This document shows positions 17,906 to 29,231 of a stretch of 64,000 nt of DNA, one piece after another. Below the pieces are notes generated by a model. It searched no databases, had not been told where the DNA came from, and worked only from the letters and a program-made list of their open reading frames with translations. Made by a program: the position numbers and the translations under genes. Numbering within the stretch: position 1 is the stretch's first letter; every line of letters starts with the position of its first letter. The stretch comes from Streptomyces parvulus (GTDB lineage Bacteria > Actinomycetota > Actinomycetes > Streptomycetales > Streptomycetaceae), in assembly GCF_014648855.1 (NCBI RefSeq), contig NZ_BMRX01000005.1:186001-250000 (forward strand). The letters run 5' to 3'.

Positions 17906-17948
17906 CTCAAAACGCCGGACGGGCGATTCAGCCCGTCCGGCGTTTGAG
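17906..17948 (+). terminator. Terminator after adpA
   Basis: A long inverted repeat (arms about 18 bp around CGCCGGACGGGC / GCCCGTCCGGCG with one bulged A) and a 6-nt loop, beginning a few bases after the adpA stop. Confidence 0.85.
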
Positions 17949-18054
17949 GACGAGGCCGTCCAGGCCGAAGCGGGGGTTCGGGGGCGGCAGCCCCCGTGAC
18001 GCCCACACCGACGCCGGGGACCCGGTGAACACCGACCGGCCGTAAGGTGTCCGC

Positions 18055-18657
18055 ATGAACGATCGCATGGTGTGGATCGACTGCGAGATGACCGGCCTCT
18101 CGCTGTCCGACGACGCGCTCATCGAGGTTGCCGCCCTCGTCACCGACTCCGAGCTGAACATCCTCGGCGAGGGCGTCGACATCGTCGTCCGCCCGCCGGA
18201 GCGGGCCCTGGAGACGATGCCCGACGTGGTGCGCGAGATGCACACCTCGTCCGGCCTGCTCGCGGAGCTGGACGGCGGCACGACCCTCGCGGACGCCGAG
18301 GCGCAGGTCCTGGCGTATGTGCGCGAGCACGTGAAGGAGCCCGGCAAGGCCCCGCTGTGCGGCAACTCGGTCGGCACCGACCGCGGCTTCCTCCTGCGGG
18401 ACATGCCCACCCTGGAGGACTACCTCCACTACCGGATCGTCGACGTGTCCTCGATCAAGGAGCTGGCCCGCCGCTGGTACCCGCGGGCGTACTTCAACAG
18501 CCCCGAGAAGAACGGAAACCACCGGGCGCTCGCCGACATCCGCGAGTCCATCGCCGAACTGCGCTACTACCGGGAGGCGGTCTTCGTCCCGCAGCCCGGA
18601 CCGGACTCCGACACCGCCAAGGCGATCGCCGCGAAGCACGTCGTACCCGCCAGGTAG
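18055..18657 (+). CDS. orn: Oligoribonuclease
   Basis: A 200-aa DEDDh 3'-5' exonuclease that degrades nanoRNAs and the c-di-GMP product pGpG. Motifs are WIDCEMTGL (DxE) at the N-terminus, the central [12 protein letters not shown], and the C-terminal NHRALADI carrying the catalytic His and Asp. It lies downstream of adpA as in other Streptomyces. A c-di-GMP enzyme (CdgA) is encoded in the same window, though far away. Confidence 0.95.
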   Translation: MNDRMVWIDCEMTGLSLSDDALIEVAALVTDSELNILGEGVDIVVRPPERALETMPDVVREMHTSSGLLAELDGGTTLADAEAQVLAYVREHVKEPGKAPLCGNSVGTDRGFLLRDMPTLEDYLHYRIVDVSSIKELARRWYPRAYFNSPEKNGNHRALADIRESIAELRYYREAVFVPQPGPDSDTAKAIAAKHVVPAR

Positions 18658-18778
18658 GAGCCCCGCAGGACCCGGGAGCGGCGCCCGGAAAGCCGGGCGC
18701 GAGCACCCCTTCGGACCCTGTACACTTTTTCTCAGCCGGTCGGGAAGCCCCGCCAAGCGGGATTCGAGCACCGGCCTT

Positions 18779-18852
18779 GGTGGGTGTAGCTCAGTTGGTA
18801 GAGCACCTGGTTGTGGTCCAGGTGGCCGCGGGTTCAAGTCCCGTCACTCACC
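18779..18852 (+). tRNA. tRNA-His (GTG)
   Basis: A 74-nt cloverleaf with the extra 5' G(-1) pairing with C73 that marks tRNA-His, D-loop AGCTCAGTTGGTAGAGC, anticodon GTG at 18813-18815 and T-loop GGTTCAAGTCC. The CCA end is not encoded. Confidence 0.96.
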
Positions 18853-18858
18853 CTGAAT

Positions 18859-18903
18859 GATCAAGGGCTGACCTGTGGAAACGGGTCAGCCCTTGATCTT
18901 TTT
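18859..18903 (+). terminator. Intrinsic terminator of tRNA-His
   Basis: Perfect 15-bp arms (GATCAAGGGCTGACC / GGTCAGCCCTTGATC) with a 10-nt loop followed by TTTTT: a classical rho-independent terminator, rare in this GC-rich genome. Confidence 0.95.
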
Positions 18904-18978
18904 CCAGGGCCTCGGGAACAGCCGGGAACCCGGAGGCGGGCCCGCCCTTCCGACGCGCCCGCCCGGCCGATCCCGCGC

Positions 18979-20034
18979 TCAGGACGACGTACGCTCCACC
19001 AACTCCGTCGCCAGCACCACCTGGTGCCGCTCCAGACCCCGCGACGCCGCCGGACGGCGGTCCGCGATCTCGGTCAGGAGGAGGTCGATCATCGCGCGGC
19101 CCATCTCCTCGATGGGCTGCCGCACGCTGGTGAGCGGCGGCTCCATGTGGCGGGCTATGGCCGAGTCGTCGTAGCCGACCAGCGCCACGTCCTCCGGGAT
19201 GCGCCGGCCCGCCTCGCGCAGGACCTGGCGGGCGCCCGCGGCGGTGACGTCCGAGGCGGCGAAGACCGCGTCCACGTCGGGTGCGCGGCGCAGCAGCTCC
19301 CGCATCGCGCGCCGGCCGCCGTCCTCCGTGAAGTCACCGGCCTCGATCAGGTCCTCGTCGACGGCCACGCCCGCGTCGCGCAGCGCCTCGCGGTAGCCGT
19401 CGACGCGCCGCTGGGCGCCGTAGACGTCGAGGCGGCCGGTGATGTGGGCGATGCGCCGGCAGCCGCGGGCCAGGAGGTGCTCGACGGCCGAGCGGGCGCC
19501 GCCGTAGTTGTCCGAGTCGACCGACGCCAGCGACTCCGCGGCCGAGCGCGGGCCGCTGATCACGGCCGGGATCTCCAGCTGGGACAGCAGGTCGGGCAGC
19601 GGGTCGTCGGCGTGCACCGAGACCAGCAGGACGCCGTCCACGCGGTGCGCCGCCAGGTACTGGGCGAGGCGCTCCCGTTCCCGGTCGCTGCCCGCGAAGA
19701 TCAGGAGCAGCTGCATCTCGGTGTCGGCGAGTTCGGAGCCGACGCCCTTCAGCATGTCCGAGAAATACGGTTCCGCGAAGAAGCGGGTCTCCGGCTCCGG
19801 CACCACCAGGGCGATCGCGTCGGTGCGGTTGGCCGCCAGCGCGCGGGCCGCCGTGTTCGGGACGTAGCCGAGTTCCGCGACGGCCGCCTCGACGGCCGCC
19901 CGGGTGGCGTCGCTGACCCGGGGCGAACCGTTGATCACCCGGGACACCGTGCCGCGGCCGACGCCCGCCCGTGCCGCCACCTCTTCGAGGGTGGGCCGGC
20001 CACCGCTCCGCCCACGCGCTCCGTGGCTTGCCAT
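18979..20034 (-). CDS. cebR: CebR, LacI-family repressor of cellobiose utilisation
   Basis: A 351-aa LacI/GalR regulator. The N-terminal HTH (LEEVAARAGVGRGTVSRVING) and hinge (LGYVPNTAARALA) are followed by the periplasmic-binding-like effector domain (GLEXX-type C-terminus with DVALVGYDDSAIARHMEPPLTS). Cellobiose or cellotriose is the expected inducer. ATG 20034 follows GGGAGG at good spacing. It is divergent from cebEFG-bglC, and the operator it should bind occurs at 20256 and 23784. Confidence 0.94.
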   Translation of the reverse strand: MASHGARGRSGGRPTLEEVAARAGVGRGTVSRVINGSPRVSDATRAAVEAAVAELGYVPNTAARALAANRTDAIALVVPEPETRFFAEPYFSDMLKGVGSELADTEMQLLLIFAGSDRERERLAQYLAAHRVDGVLLVSVHADDPLPDLLSQLEIPAVISGPRSAAESLASVDSDNYGGARSAVEHLLARGCRRIAHITGRLDVYGAQRRVDGYREALRDAGVAVDEDLIEAGDFTEDGGRRAMRELLRRAPDVDAVFAASDVTAAGARQVLREAGRRIPEDVALVGYDDSAIARHMEPPLTSVRQPIEEMGRAMIDLLLTEIADRRPAASRGLERHQVVLATELVERTSS

Positions 20035-20399
20035 CGGCTCCGCCTCCCGTCGACACCCCCGCACTCTGCGGCTGGCCTGGAATTTAACAGGCCGGTCGGG
20101 TGTAATGACCGGCTCCGGGTCCGTCACCGCCGCGCGGGGAGGGTCCCGGCGCCGCCCGACGCGTCCAGTTAACAGGCCGATAACTGAACGCACTTCGTCG
20201 CGTCCGCTCCCTTGACACCCCCGGCCGGACCGACGACTCTTCAACACATCACTTGTGGGAGCGCTCCCACACTACCTGGCACATACACATCCCGCACGTT
20301 CCCCGCCCGAGCCGCAGCAACGCACGAACGACATGAAGCAGCGGGCCCAACCATGTAGTTGGCCGGGGGGTCGGCACGTCAGGGCAACAGGAGGACGCA
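20035..20399. promoter_or_regulatory. cebR-cebE intergenic region with cebE promoter
   Basis: 365 bp without a gene. A TTGACA (20212-20217) and GACTCT (20235-20240) separated by 17 bp make a plausible promoter reading into cebE. The CebR operator sits right behind it, and a leader of about 130 nt precedes the GGAGG ribosome site of cebE. Confidence 0.6.
20256..20269. promoter_or_regulatory. CebR operator upstream of cebE
   Basis: TGGGAGCGCTCCCA is the perfect 14-bp CebR palindrome known from Streptomyces. It is embedded in a 16-bp palindrome and lies just downstream of the predicted -10 element. Confidence 0.95.
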
Positions 20400-21725
20400 A
20401 TGCGAGCAGCACGTACTCGATCCGCCCGCAAGGCGGTGGTCATCGCGGCCATCGCGTCGCTGGGCGCCGGGCTGCTGGCCGGCTGTGCCGACGACGGGAA
20501 GGACGAGGACGGCTCGTCGTCGGGCGACAGCAGCGGCAAGACCACGATCACCCTCGGTCTGTTCGGCACGATGGGCTTCAAGGAGGCGGGCCTCTACGAG
20601 GAGTACGAGAAGCTCAACCCGGACGTCAACATCGAGGAGAACGTCACCGAGCGGAACGAGAACTACTACCCCGCTCTGGTCAACCACCTCACCACCGAGA
20701 GCGGCCTCCAGGACGTGCAGGCCATCGAGGTCGGCAACATAGCCGAGGTCGTCGCCACCCAGGCGGACAAGTTCACGGACATGTCCAAGGCCGAGGGCGT
20801 CCAGTCGAGCAGCTGGCTGGACTGGAAGTGGAAGCAGGGTGTCACCAAGGACGGCCAGGCGGTCGGCCTCGGCACCGACATCGGCCCGATGGCCGTCTGC
20901 TACCGCAAGGACCTCTTCGAGAAGGCCGGCCTGCCGACCGACCGCGAGGAGGTCGGCAAGCTGTGGGCCGGCGACTGGAACAAGTTCATCGCGGCCGGCG
21001 AGAAGTACAAGAAGAGCGCCGGCAAGGACACCTACTTCATGGACTCCCCCGGCGGGCTGATCAACGCCGTCCTCAGCGGTGAGGAGGAGAAGTTCTACGA
21101 CGCCGCCGGCGAGGTGATCTACAAGACCAACCCCGCCGTCAAGGACGCCTTCGACCTGACCGCCAAGGCCGCCGAGGAGGGCCTGGTCCAGTCGCAGACC
21201 CAGTTCCAGCCGGCCTGGGACCAGACCATCGCCAACAACAAGTTCGCCACCGTCGCCTGCCCGCCCTGGATGCTCGGCTACATCAAGGGCAAGTCGCAGC
21301 CCGACGCGGCCGGCAAGTGGGACGTGGCCGCGGCGCCGAAGTCCGGCAACTGGGGGGGCACCTTCCTGGGCGTGCCCAAGAGCGGCAAGAACGTGAAGGC
21401 CGCGCAGAAGCTGGTCGCCTGGCTGACCGCGCCGGAGCAGCAGGCCAAGCTCTTCGCCGTGCAGGGCAGCTTCCCCAGCGCCCCGGCCGCGTACGAGTCG
21501 TCCGAGGTGACCGGCGCCAAGAACGACATGACCGGCGACGCGCCGATCGGTGAGCTGTTCGCCAAGGCCGCCGAGGCGATCCCGGCGCAGGTGATCGGCC
21601 CGAAGGACCAGATCATCCAGCAGGGTCTGACGGACAACGGCGTCATCCTCGTCACCCAGGGCAAGTCGCCCAAGGAGGCCTGGGACAACGCCGTGAAGAC
21701 CATCGACAACAACCTGGAGAAGTGA
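20400..21725 (+). CDS. cebE: Cellobiose/cellotriose-binding lipoprotein of ABC transporter
   Basis: A 441-aa family-1 extracellular sugar-binding protein. Signal sequence with lipobox LLAGC; the lipidated cysteine is residue 29. The mature protein contains the SBP_bac_1 fold with the central PPWMLGYIKG region. It captures cello-oligosaccharides, in several Streptomyces elicitors of virulence or growth on cellulose. Preceded by AGGAGG and repressed through the CebR site. No ATPase gene is in the operon; such systems are energised by the shared ATPase MsiK. Confidence 0.95.
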   Translation: MRAARTRSARKAVVIAAIASLGAGLLAGCADDGKDEDGSSSGDSSGKTTITLGLFGTMGFKEAGLYEEYEKLNPDVNIEENVTERNENYYPALVNHLTTESGLQDVQAIEVGNIAEVVATQADKFTDMSKAEGVQSSSWLDWKWKQGVTKDGQAVGLGTDIGPMAVCYRKDLFEKAGLPTDREEVGKLWAGDWNKFIAAGEKYKKSAGKDTYFMDSPGGLINAVLSGEEEKFYDAAGEVIYKTNPAVKDAFDLTAKAAEEGLVQSQTQFQPAWDQTIANNKFATVACPPWMLGYIKGKSQPDAAGKWDVAAAPKSGNWGGTFLGVPKSGKNVKAAQKLVAWLTAPEQQAKLFAVQGSFPSAPAAYESSEVTGAKNDMTGDAPIGELFAKAAEAIPAQVIGPKDQIIQQGLTDNGVILVTQGKSPKEAWDNAVKTIDNNLEK

Positions 21726-21730
21726 CCGGA

Positions 21731-22741
21731 ATGACCACCCGGCACGACACCGCCGCGCTCCCCTCCAAGGGGGGCGCGGCCCCGGGCCGACCGCCCGGTC
21801 AGGCGCCCTCGTCCGAGGCGGAGCGGAAACGGGCCCGGCTCTCCCGCCGCTGGCAGCGGGACATGCGCTGGAGCCCGTACGCGTTCGTCACCCCGTTCTT
21901 CGTGTTCTTCGCCGCCTTCGGCCTGTTCCCGCTGATCTACACCGGCTGGGCCTCGCTGCACACGGTGGAGCTGACCGCGCCCACCGACATGGCGTGGGCG
22001 GGGCTGGACAACTACACGCGGATCTTCGACGACGACTTCTTCTGGAACGCCGCGCGGAACACGCTGACCATCGGCGTCATCTCCACGGTGCCGCAGCTGC
22101 TGATGGCGATGGGCCTCGCCCACATCCTCAACTACAAGCTGCGCGCCTCCACCTTCTACCGCGTGGTGATGCTGGCGCCGTACGCCACCTCGATCGCCGC
22201 CGCGTCGCTGGTCTTCGTGCTGCTCTTCGGCCGCGACTACGGCATGATCAACTGGGCTCTCGACCTGGTCGGCCTGGACAAGATCGACTGGCAGAACGGC
22301 ACGTGGTCGTCGCAGTTCGCGGTCTCCTCGATCGTCATCTGGCGCTGGACCGGATACAACGCCCTGATCTACCTGGCCGCGATGCAGGCGATCCCGCAGG
22401 AGCTGTACGAGTCGGCGGCGCTGGACGGGGCCAGCCGCTGGCGGCAGTTCATCCACGTCACGCTGCCCCAGCTGCGTCCCACGATCCTGTTCACGGTCGT
22501 CGTGTCGACCATCGGCGCCTCGCAGCTGTTCGGCGAGCCGCTGCTGTTCGACGCCAACAAGGGCGCCTCGGGCGGCTCCCAGCACCAGTTCCAGACGCTC
22601 GGCCTGTACCTGTACGAGCAGGGCTGGGTGAACCAGCACCTGGGCCGCGCCTCCGCGATCGCCTGGACGATGTTCCTGATCCTCATCGTGATCGGGATCG
22701 TCAACTACGCCATCTCGCGCCGGCTGCGCGCCAGTAGTTAA
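21731..22741 (+). CDS. cebF: Cellobiose ABC transporter permease CebF
   Basis: A 336-aa inner-membrane permease with six predicted TM helices after a basic N-terminal tail, and the EAA loop ([20 protein letters not shown]) that contacts the ATPase. The ATG at 21731 follows CCGGA; a GTG at 21722 that overlaps the cebE stop would add three residues and has GGAGA close upstream, so the start is uncertain by three codons. Confidence 0.93.
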   Translation: MTTRHDTAALPSKGGAAPGRPPGQAPSSEAERKRARLSRRWQRDMRWSPYAFVTPFFVFFAAFGLFPLIYTGWASLHTVELTAPTDMAWAGLDNYTRIFDDDFFWNAARNTLTIGVISTVPQLLMAMGLAHILNYKLRASTFYRVVMLAPYATSIAAASLVFVLLFGRDYGMINWALDLVGLDKIDWQNGTWSSQFAVSSIVIWRWTGYNALIYLAAMQAIPQELYESAALDGASRWRQFIHVTLPQLRPTILFTVVVSTIGASQLFGEPLLFDANKGASGGSQHQFQTLGLYLYEQGWVNQHLGRASAIAWTMFLILIVIGIVNYAISRRLRASS

Positions 22742-22753
22742 GGAGAACCGGCC

Positions 22754-23662
22754 GTGACGACGACCCTGACGAAACCCCCGGCCGACCGGGTACCCGAGCA
22801 GCCCCGGCGGGGCCGCGGATCCAAGGCGTCCCGGGCCGGCGGACAGATGCACGCCGGTCCCATCGCGTACATCATCCTCGCCCTGTTCACCATCGGCTCG
22901 CTCTTCCCGCTGGTGTGGACGGCGATCGCCGCGTCCCGCGACAACCAGCGCCTGGCCCAGACGCCGCCGCCCTTCTGGTTCGGCGCCAACCTCTTCGACA
23001 AGCTGGAGATCGCCTGGAACGACGCCAACCTGGGCGAGGCGATGCTCAACACCACGATCGTGGCGGGCATCTCCTCGCTCACCATCGTCCTCATGTCGAC
23101 CATCGCCGGCTTCGCCTTCGCCAAGCTGCGGTTCAAGGGGCGCAACGCCCTGATGCTGGTGGTCGTCGGCACGATGATGGTGCCGCCGCAGCTCAGCGTC
23201 ATCCCGCTGTACATGATGGTCGCCAAGCTCGACTGGACCGACCAGCTCCAGGCCGTGATCTTCCCGTCCCTGGTGAGCGCGTTCGGCGTGTTCTTCATGC
23301 GGCAGTACCTGCTCCAGGCGCTGCCCGACGAGATCATCGAGGCCGCCCGGGTGGACGGAGCGAGCAGCTGGCGCGTCATCTGGCACGTGGTGTTCCCGAC
23401 GGCGCGGCCCGCGATGGCCGTGCTGGGCATGCTGATGTTCGTCCAGGTCTGGAACGACTTCCTGTGGCCGTTCCTGGTGCTGACGCAGAACGGCAACCCC
23501 ACCGTGCAGGTCGCGGTCGCGGGGCTGGGCCGCGGCTTCACCCCGGACCAGGCGCTGATCATGGCCGGGGCGCTGCTCGGCACGCTGCCGCTGCTGCTGG
23601 TGTTCGCGATCTTCGGCAAGCAGATCGTGGGCGGCATCATGCAGGGTGCCGTGAAGGGCTGA
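22754..23662 (+). CDS. cebG: Cellobiose ABC transporter permease CebG
   Basis: A 302-aa partner permease with six TM helices and the EAA loop [20 protein letters not shown]. The GTG start has AGGAG nine bases upstream. It forms the membrane pore with CebF. Confidence 0.94.
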   Translation: MTTTLTKPPADRVPEQPRRGRGSKASRAGGQMHAGPIAYIILALFTIGSLFPLVWTAIAASRDNQRLAQTPPPFWFGANLFDKLEIAWNDANLGEAMLNTTIVAGISSLTIVLMSTIAGFAFAKLRFKGRNALMLVVVGTMMVPPQLSVIPLYMMVAKLDWTDQLQAVIFPSLVSAFGVFFMRQYLLQALPDEIIEAARVDGASSWRVIWHVVFPTARPAMAVLGMLMFVQVWNDFLWPFLVLTQNGNPTVQVAVAGLGRGFTPDQALIMAGALLGTLPLLLVFAIFGKQIVGGIMQGAVKG

Positions 23663-23783
23663 CCGGCGGCCGACACGGGCAGACACCAAGGGCCGACCTC
23701 TCCTCCGGTGGGCCGGGTCACCGCCGCCCCGGCCCGCATCCCCCCTCGTCCTTACTACGCGCCGGTCGTCACACGACCCGCTA

Positions 23784-23796
23784 TGGGAGCGCTTCC

Positions 23797-23797
<1 letters not shown>
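23784..23797. promoter_or_regulatory. CebR operator covering the bglC ribosome-binding site and start
   Basis: TGGGAGCGCTTCCA differs from the perfect CebR palindrome by one base. Its last base is the A of the bglC ATG, and its GGGAG is the best ribosome-binding sequence for the gene, so repressor binding would block bglC directly and independently of the cebE operator. Confidence 0.9.
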
Positions 23798-25236
<1,439 letters not shown>

Positions 25237-25264
25237 ACGCCCCGCGGGGCGGGAACGACCGATG

Positions 25265-25297
25265 CGGGGCGCGGCACCTGACGGGTGCCGCGCCCCG
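25265..25297. terminator. Bidirectional terminator between bglC and the chitinase gene
   Basis: Perfect 14-bp arms (CGGGGCGCGGCACC / GGTGCCGCGCCCCG) around a 5-nt loop, located between two convergent genes. Confidence 0.85.
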
Positions 25298-25328
25298 CTC
25301 GTGGGGCCGGTGTGGGGGAAGTCCGGCC

Positions 25329-26795
25329 CTACTCGAAGGCGGCGAAGGCCTTCGCGAAGGCGTTCGCCTCCTGGTCGACGGAGCTGCACGTCGCGTCGGC
25401 CGCGGGCTTCGGGCCGCCGGGGCACGCCTTGTCGCGGGTGGCGGACCACATGGACAGCCCGCCGAGACCCTTGGACGCGGCGAACTTCACCAGCTGGCCG
25501 GCGTCCTCGACGGTGAAGACCTCGGTGACGACGTCGTTGACCCCGATCATCGGGGTGACGGAGACCGCCTTCCAGGCGTCGGCCTCGGAGAGTCCGAGGA
25601 CGCCCTTGACCTGCGCCTGGGTCGCGGTGGCCGCCTGCTCGGCGTAGGTGCCCATGTCGTCGCTGTACGCGGGCCCGTAGTCCATCGCCATGATGTTGAC
25701 GGTGCCGATGTCGACGCCGTTCTCCTTCGCGTCGGCGAGGAGGTCGACGCCCGCCTGGGTCAGGCCCTCGGGCATGACGGGGAGGGTGAAGGAGACGTCC
25801 AGGCCGGGGTGTTCCTTCTGGAGCGCGGCGATCGCCCGGGCGCGGCGGGTGTTGGCGGCGGTGTCGGGCAGCGCGCCGCCCTCGACGTCGAAGTCGACCT
25901 TGGTGAGGTCGTAGGCGTCGACGACCTCGCCGTACGCCGCCGCCAGCGCCTCCGGCGACGTGCAGGTGGTGCCCAGTTCGGAGCCGGAGGCGCCGCCGAA
26001 GGAGACCCGGACGTCGCCGCCCCGGCCGCGCAGGGCGCCTATCTGCTGGGCCACGGCGTCGCTCGCGAGGTCGGTGACGCCGCCCCACTTGGGGGTGCAG
26101 CCGCCGCCGTCGGTGACGAAGGCGAGGGTGTAGTCCTTCACACCGGTGGCCTCGGCGTTGGCGAGGAGGTCGTAGGCCGGGTAGAGGGAGGTGTCGACGT
26201 ACGGCGCGAAGCCGGCGCTCGTGGTGGTGCCCTCCCCGGGGTCGCCGGTGGGCGCGGGGGCGGTGCCGGTCGGGTCCGGCTCGGCGGAGTCGGGGGCCGT
26301 GGGCGCCGGGGTGGCCGTCGGCGCGGGCGTCCCGGTGGGGCGGCCGCTTGGCTCGGGGGCGGCGCCGTCGTCCGTCGCGCACTCGGCGCCGTCGACCAGG
26401 CAACCGGTGGGCTCGGCGGTGCCGTTGACGACGAGGCCCACGGTGACGGACTCGCCGGCCCGCAGGCCGTCCGTGTCCCACTTCGGCGGGGTCACGGTGA
26501 CGTGCTGCCCGCTCACCTTCGACTCGGCGTTCCACAGCGAGCCCAGCGTCGCGCCGGCGGGCAGGTCGAACTCCAGCGTCCAGTCCGGCTTCACCGCGTC
26601 GCCGCCGTTGGTGACGACGTACTGGGCGCTGTAGCCGTTCGACCACTCGCTGGTCGTGGTGTAGACGGCGCCCACCGGGGCCGCCTGGGCGGTACTGGTG
26701 AACAGCAGCGCGCCGCCGCCGGCCACGGCCGCCGCGACCACGGTGCCGATCGCTTTGTTCCTGCCACTGGCCCTGCGTCGGTGCGTGCGCGTCAT
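25329..26795 (-). CDS. Secreted chitinase-like protein (CBM2 + GH18)
   Basis: A 488-aa exported protein. A basic n-region and hydrophobic core end near residue 37 (AQA), followed by a CBM2-type carbohydrate-binding module (about 38-140), a Pro/Thr-rich linker (about 150-205) and a GH18 barrel with the catalytic motif VDFDVEG (acid/base Glu) and a C-terminal tryptophan loop. It likely binds and cleaves chitin or related GlcNAc polymers, and would feed the hexosaminidase. Ribosome site is weak (GGCAGG); an upstream GTG is possible. Confidence 0.88.
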   Translation of the reverse strand: MTRTHRRRASGRNKAIGTVVAAAVAGGGALLFTSTAQAAPVGAVYTTTSEWSNGYSAQYVVTNGGDAVKPDWTLEFDLPAGATLGSLWNAESKVSGQHVTVTPPKWDTDGLRAGESVTVGLVVNGTAEPTGCLVDGAECATDDGAAPEPSGRPTGTPAPTATPAPTAPDSAEPDPTGTAPAPTGDPGEGTTTSAGFAPYVDTSLYPAYDLLANAEATGVKDYTLAFVTDGGGCTPKWGGVTDLASDAVAQQIGALRGRGGDVRVSFGGASGSELGTTCTSPEALAAAYGEVVDAYDLTKVDFDVEGGALPDTAANTRRARAIAALQKEHPGLDVSFTLPVMPEGLTQAGVDLLADAKENGVDIGTVNIMAMDYGPAYSDDMGTYAEQAATATQAQVKGVLGLSEADAWKAVSVTPMIGVNDVVTEVFTVEDAGQLVKFAASKGLGGLSMWSATRDKACPGGPKPAADATCSSVDQEANAFAKAFAAFE

Positions 26796-26926
26796 GTGCC
26801 TGCCTTCGCTGTTCACGGTGTCCCCGCGGGGAACGTGCGGGGGTGGGGGGGTGCGGCAGCACGCTAGCGACCCGGAAACGGGCAAAGAGCCTGATCCGGG
26901 CGGGGGCCGGCGATCTTAGGGCGCGC

Positions 26927-28360
26927 TTAAGGAAGGGATCGGGACCGATTAATGGTGGCCGCCTGCCGGGGCTGCCTGCGGCGCCGCACGGTCCCGCGGT
27001 GGCCGCGGCGCTCGGGTGCCGTCCGCCCGTCCAGCTGCACCCAGATGCGCACCTCGGTGCCGCCCAGCACGGAGGAGCCGATGCGGACGTCGCCGCCGGT
27101 CGACTCGGCCATGCGGCGCACGATGTCCAGGCCGAGCCCGGTCGAGCCGTCGCTGCCGGAGCCCCGGCCGCGGGCCATCGCCGCCTCCGGGTCGGGTATG
27201 CCGGCGCCCGCGTCCGACACGAGCACGATCACCGCGTCCTCGCCGTTGTGCAGGTCGACGGCGAAGGCGGTGCCCTCGGCGGTGTGCCGGAAGACGTTGC
27301 CGAGCAGGGCGTCGAGGGAGGCGGCGAGGTCGGCGCGGGCCACCGGGATGCGCACCGGACGGTCGGCGCCGGCCACCCGCCACTTGCGGCCCTCGTCCTC
27401 GGCGAGCGCGGACCAGAACCCCATCCGCTCGCGGACCACCTCGGCCGCGTCGCAGCCGGCGCCCGGACCGGCGGCGGCCGTCTGCGGCTTGGCGTCCCGC
27501 GCGGTGCGGATGATCGTGTCGACCTCGCGCTCCAACTGCTCGACGGCGGACCGGGTCTGCTCGGCGGCCGGCCCGTCGCCGAGCGAGGCGGCGTTCAGCC
27601 GCAGCACGGTCAGCGGGGTGCGCAGCCGGTGCGAGAGGTCGGCGGCCAGCTCGCGCTCGTTGGCGAGGAGCTGGACCACCTGGTCGGCCATGGAGTTGAA
27701 CGCGACGGCGGCGAGCCGCAGTTCGGTCGGCCCCTCCACCGGCACCCGCGAGCCCAGCCGCCCCTCCCCCAGGTGGTGCGCGCCCTCGACCAGGCGCTGC
27801 GCGGGCCGCACCATCCGCACGCCCAGCCGGTCGGCGACCGCGACGGAGCCGACGACGAGGGCGGCGCCGACCGCGGCGAGCACCGCCCAGGCCGTGCCGA
27901 CCCCGTTGGTGACCTCGGACTCGGGGACGTAGACCTCGACGACGGCTATCTCGCCGGAGCTGAGGGCGACCGGCTGGAGCAGCGTGGAGCCGCCGTCCAC
28001 CTCGGTGGTGGAGGCGCGGCCCATCTCGCGTACGGCGGCGATGTCCTCGTCGGTGGCGCGCTGCCGGCCGATGTCGGCGGCCCGCTGCCCGGTGCCGTCG
28101 GTGCCGTCGGCCGGTTCGCCGGACGCCGGTATGTGCACGGACATTCCGTCGTCCGAGCCGGCGGAGGCGACGACGCGCTCCAACTGGTCGCGGTCGGTGG
28201 TGATGGACAGCGCGGGGGCGACGGCGGCCGCCTCCCGTTCGGCGTTGGAGAAGGCGCGGTCGCGGGCCATCTCCCGGATGACCAGGCCCAGGGGGACGGC
28301 GAAGGCCACCACGACCATCGCGGTGACCGCGAGCGACACCTTGACCAGGGCCCACCTCAT
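26927..28360 (-). CDS. Sensor histidine kinase
   Basis: A 477-aa membrane kinase: TM1 at about 7-30, an extracellular sensor of about 130 residues, TM2 about 160-180, HAMP, HisKA with the phospho-accepting histidine in DLSHRLRTP, and an HATPase domain with the G boxes DAGAGIPD and STGLGLDIV. The C-terminus is Arg-rich. Its start overlaps the stop of the response-regulator gene (ATGA), so the pair is co-translated. The signal is unknown. Confidence 0.9.
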   Translation of the reverse strand: MRWALVKVSLAVTAMVVVAFAVPLGLVIREMARDRAFSNAEREAAAVAPALSITTDRDQLERVVASAGSDDGMSVHIPASGEPADGTDGTGQRAADIGRQRATDEDIAAVREMGRASTTEVDGGSTLLQPVALSSGEIAVVEVYVPESEVTNGVGTAWAVLAAVGAALVVGSVAVADRLGVRMVRPAQRLVEGAHHLGEGRLGSRVPVEGPTELRLAAVAFNSMADQVVQLLANERELAADLSHRLRTPLTVLRLNAASLGDGPAAEQTRSAVEQLEREVDTIIRTARDAKPQTAAAGPGAGCDAAEVVRERMGFWSALAEDEGRKWRVAGADRPVRIPVARADLAASLDALLGNVFRHTAEGTAFAVDLHNGEDAVIVLVSDAGAGIPDPEAAMARGRGSGSDGSTGLGLDIVRRMAESTGGDVRIGSSVLGGTEVRIWVQLDGRTAPERRGHRGTVRRRRQPRQAATINRSRSLP

Positions 28361-29097
28361 CGCGGCGGCTCCGCTCCGGTGAACCCGGCGCCCCGGCCCG
28401 GTCCCTGCTCCACGGGCGGCTCCAGCTTCACGCCGACGCCGCGCAGGGTGTGCAGGTAGCGCGGCCGCGCCGCGGTCTCGCCCAGTTTGCGGCGCAGCCA
28501 GGACAGGTGGACGTCGATGGTCTGGTCGTCGCCGTAGGACTGCTGCCAGACCTCGGCGAGCAGCTCCTTGCGGGGGACGACGACGCCGGGCCGGCCGGCG
28601 AGGAAGGCGAGCAGGTCGAACTCGCGGCGGGTGAGGTCGAGGCGCACGCCGTCCAGCTCGGCCTGGCGGCGCAGGGGGTCGACGGTGAGGCCGCCGACCC
28701 GGATGACGGGCGAGGGCGCCGCCTCGGCGGGGCCGGTCCTGACCCGGCGCAGGACGGCGGCCATGCGGGCCGAGAGGTGCTCCACCGAGAAGGGCTTGGT
28801 GAGGTAGTCGTCCGCGCCCGCGTTCAACAGGCGCACCACCTCCGCCTCGTCGTCCCGGGCGGTGGCGACGATCACCGGCACGTCGGTGATGCCGCGCAGC
28901 ATCTTCAGCGCCTCGGAGCCGTCCAGGTCGGGCAGTCCCAGGTCGAGGATCACCACGTCGAAGCGGAAATGGGCGACCTCGCGCAGCGCCTCGAGCGCCG
29001 TACCGACGCTGCGCACGGTGTGCGAGGCGTCGGTCAGGTGCCGGATGAGCGCCGAGCGTACGAACTGGTCGTCCTCGACCACGAGCACACTTGCCAT
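28357..29097 (-). CDS. Two-component response regulator (OmpR/PhoB family)
   Basis: A 246-aa regulator. The receiver domain has the acidic pair VVEDD, the phospho-acceptor Asp in VILDLGLPD, and the conserved Lys in LTKPFS; the C-terminal winged helix reads DLTRREFDLLAFLAGRPG. An in-frame GTG nine bases upstream (29106) is an alternative start; neither has a clear ribosome site. It precedes and overlaps its cognate kinase gene. Confidence 0.92.
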   Translation of the reverse strand: MASVLVVEDDQFVRSALIRHLTDASHTVRSVGTALEALREVAHFRFDVVILDLGLPDLDGSEALKMLRGITDVPVIVATARDDEAEVVRLLNAGADDYLTKPFSVEHLSARMAAVLRRVRTGPAEAAPSPVIRVGGLTVDPLRRQAELDGVRLDLTRREFDLLAFLAGRPGVVVPRKELLAEVWQQSYGDDQTIDVHLSWLRRKLGETAARPRYLHTLRGVGVKLEPPVEQGPGRGAGFTGAEPPR

Positions 29098-29231
29098 GGG
29101 CGGCACCGTACGCCATGCGGACCAACCCGGTGCGGGCCTGTGGACAACTCCGGCGCGACCCCGCGCACAGCCCGCGGCGGGGTCATCGTCACACTCCGTC
29201 CGGGCGACACGGGTGGGGCGGGTGAGGCAGT

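Noticed and set aside
20359..20742. Alternative plus-strand frame beginning before cebE
   Set aside because: Overlaps cebE, which has a signal peptide, lipobox and strong ribosome site in its own frame.
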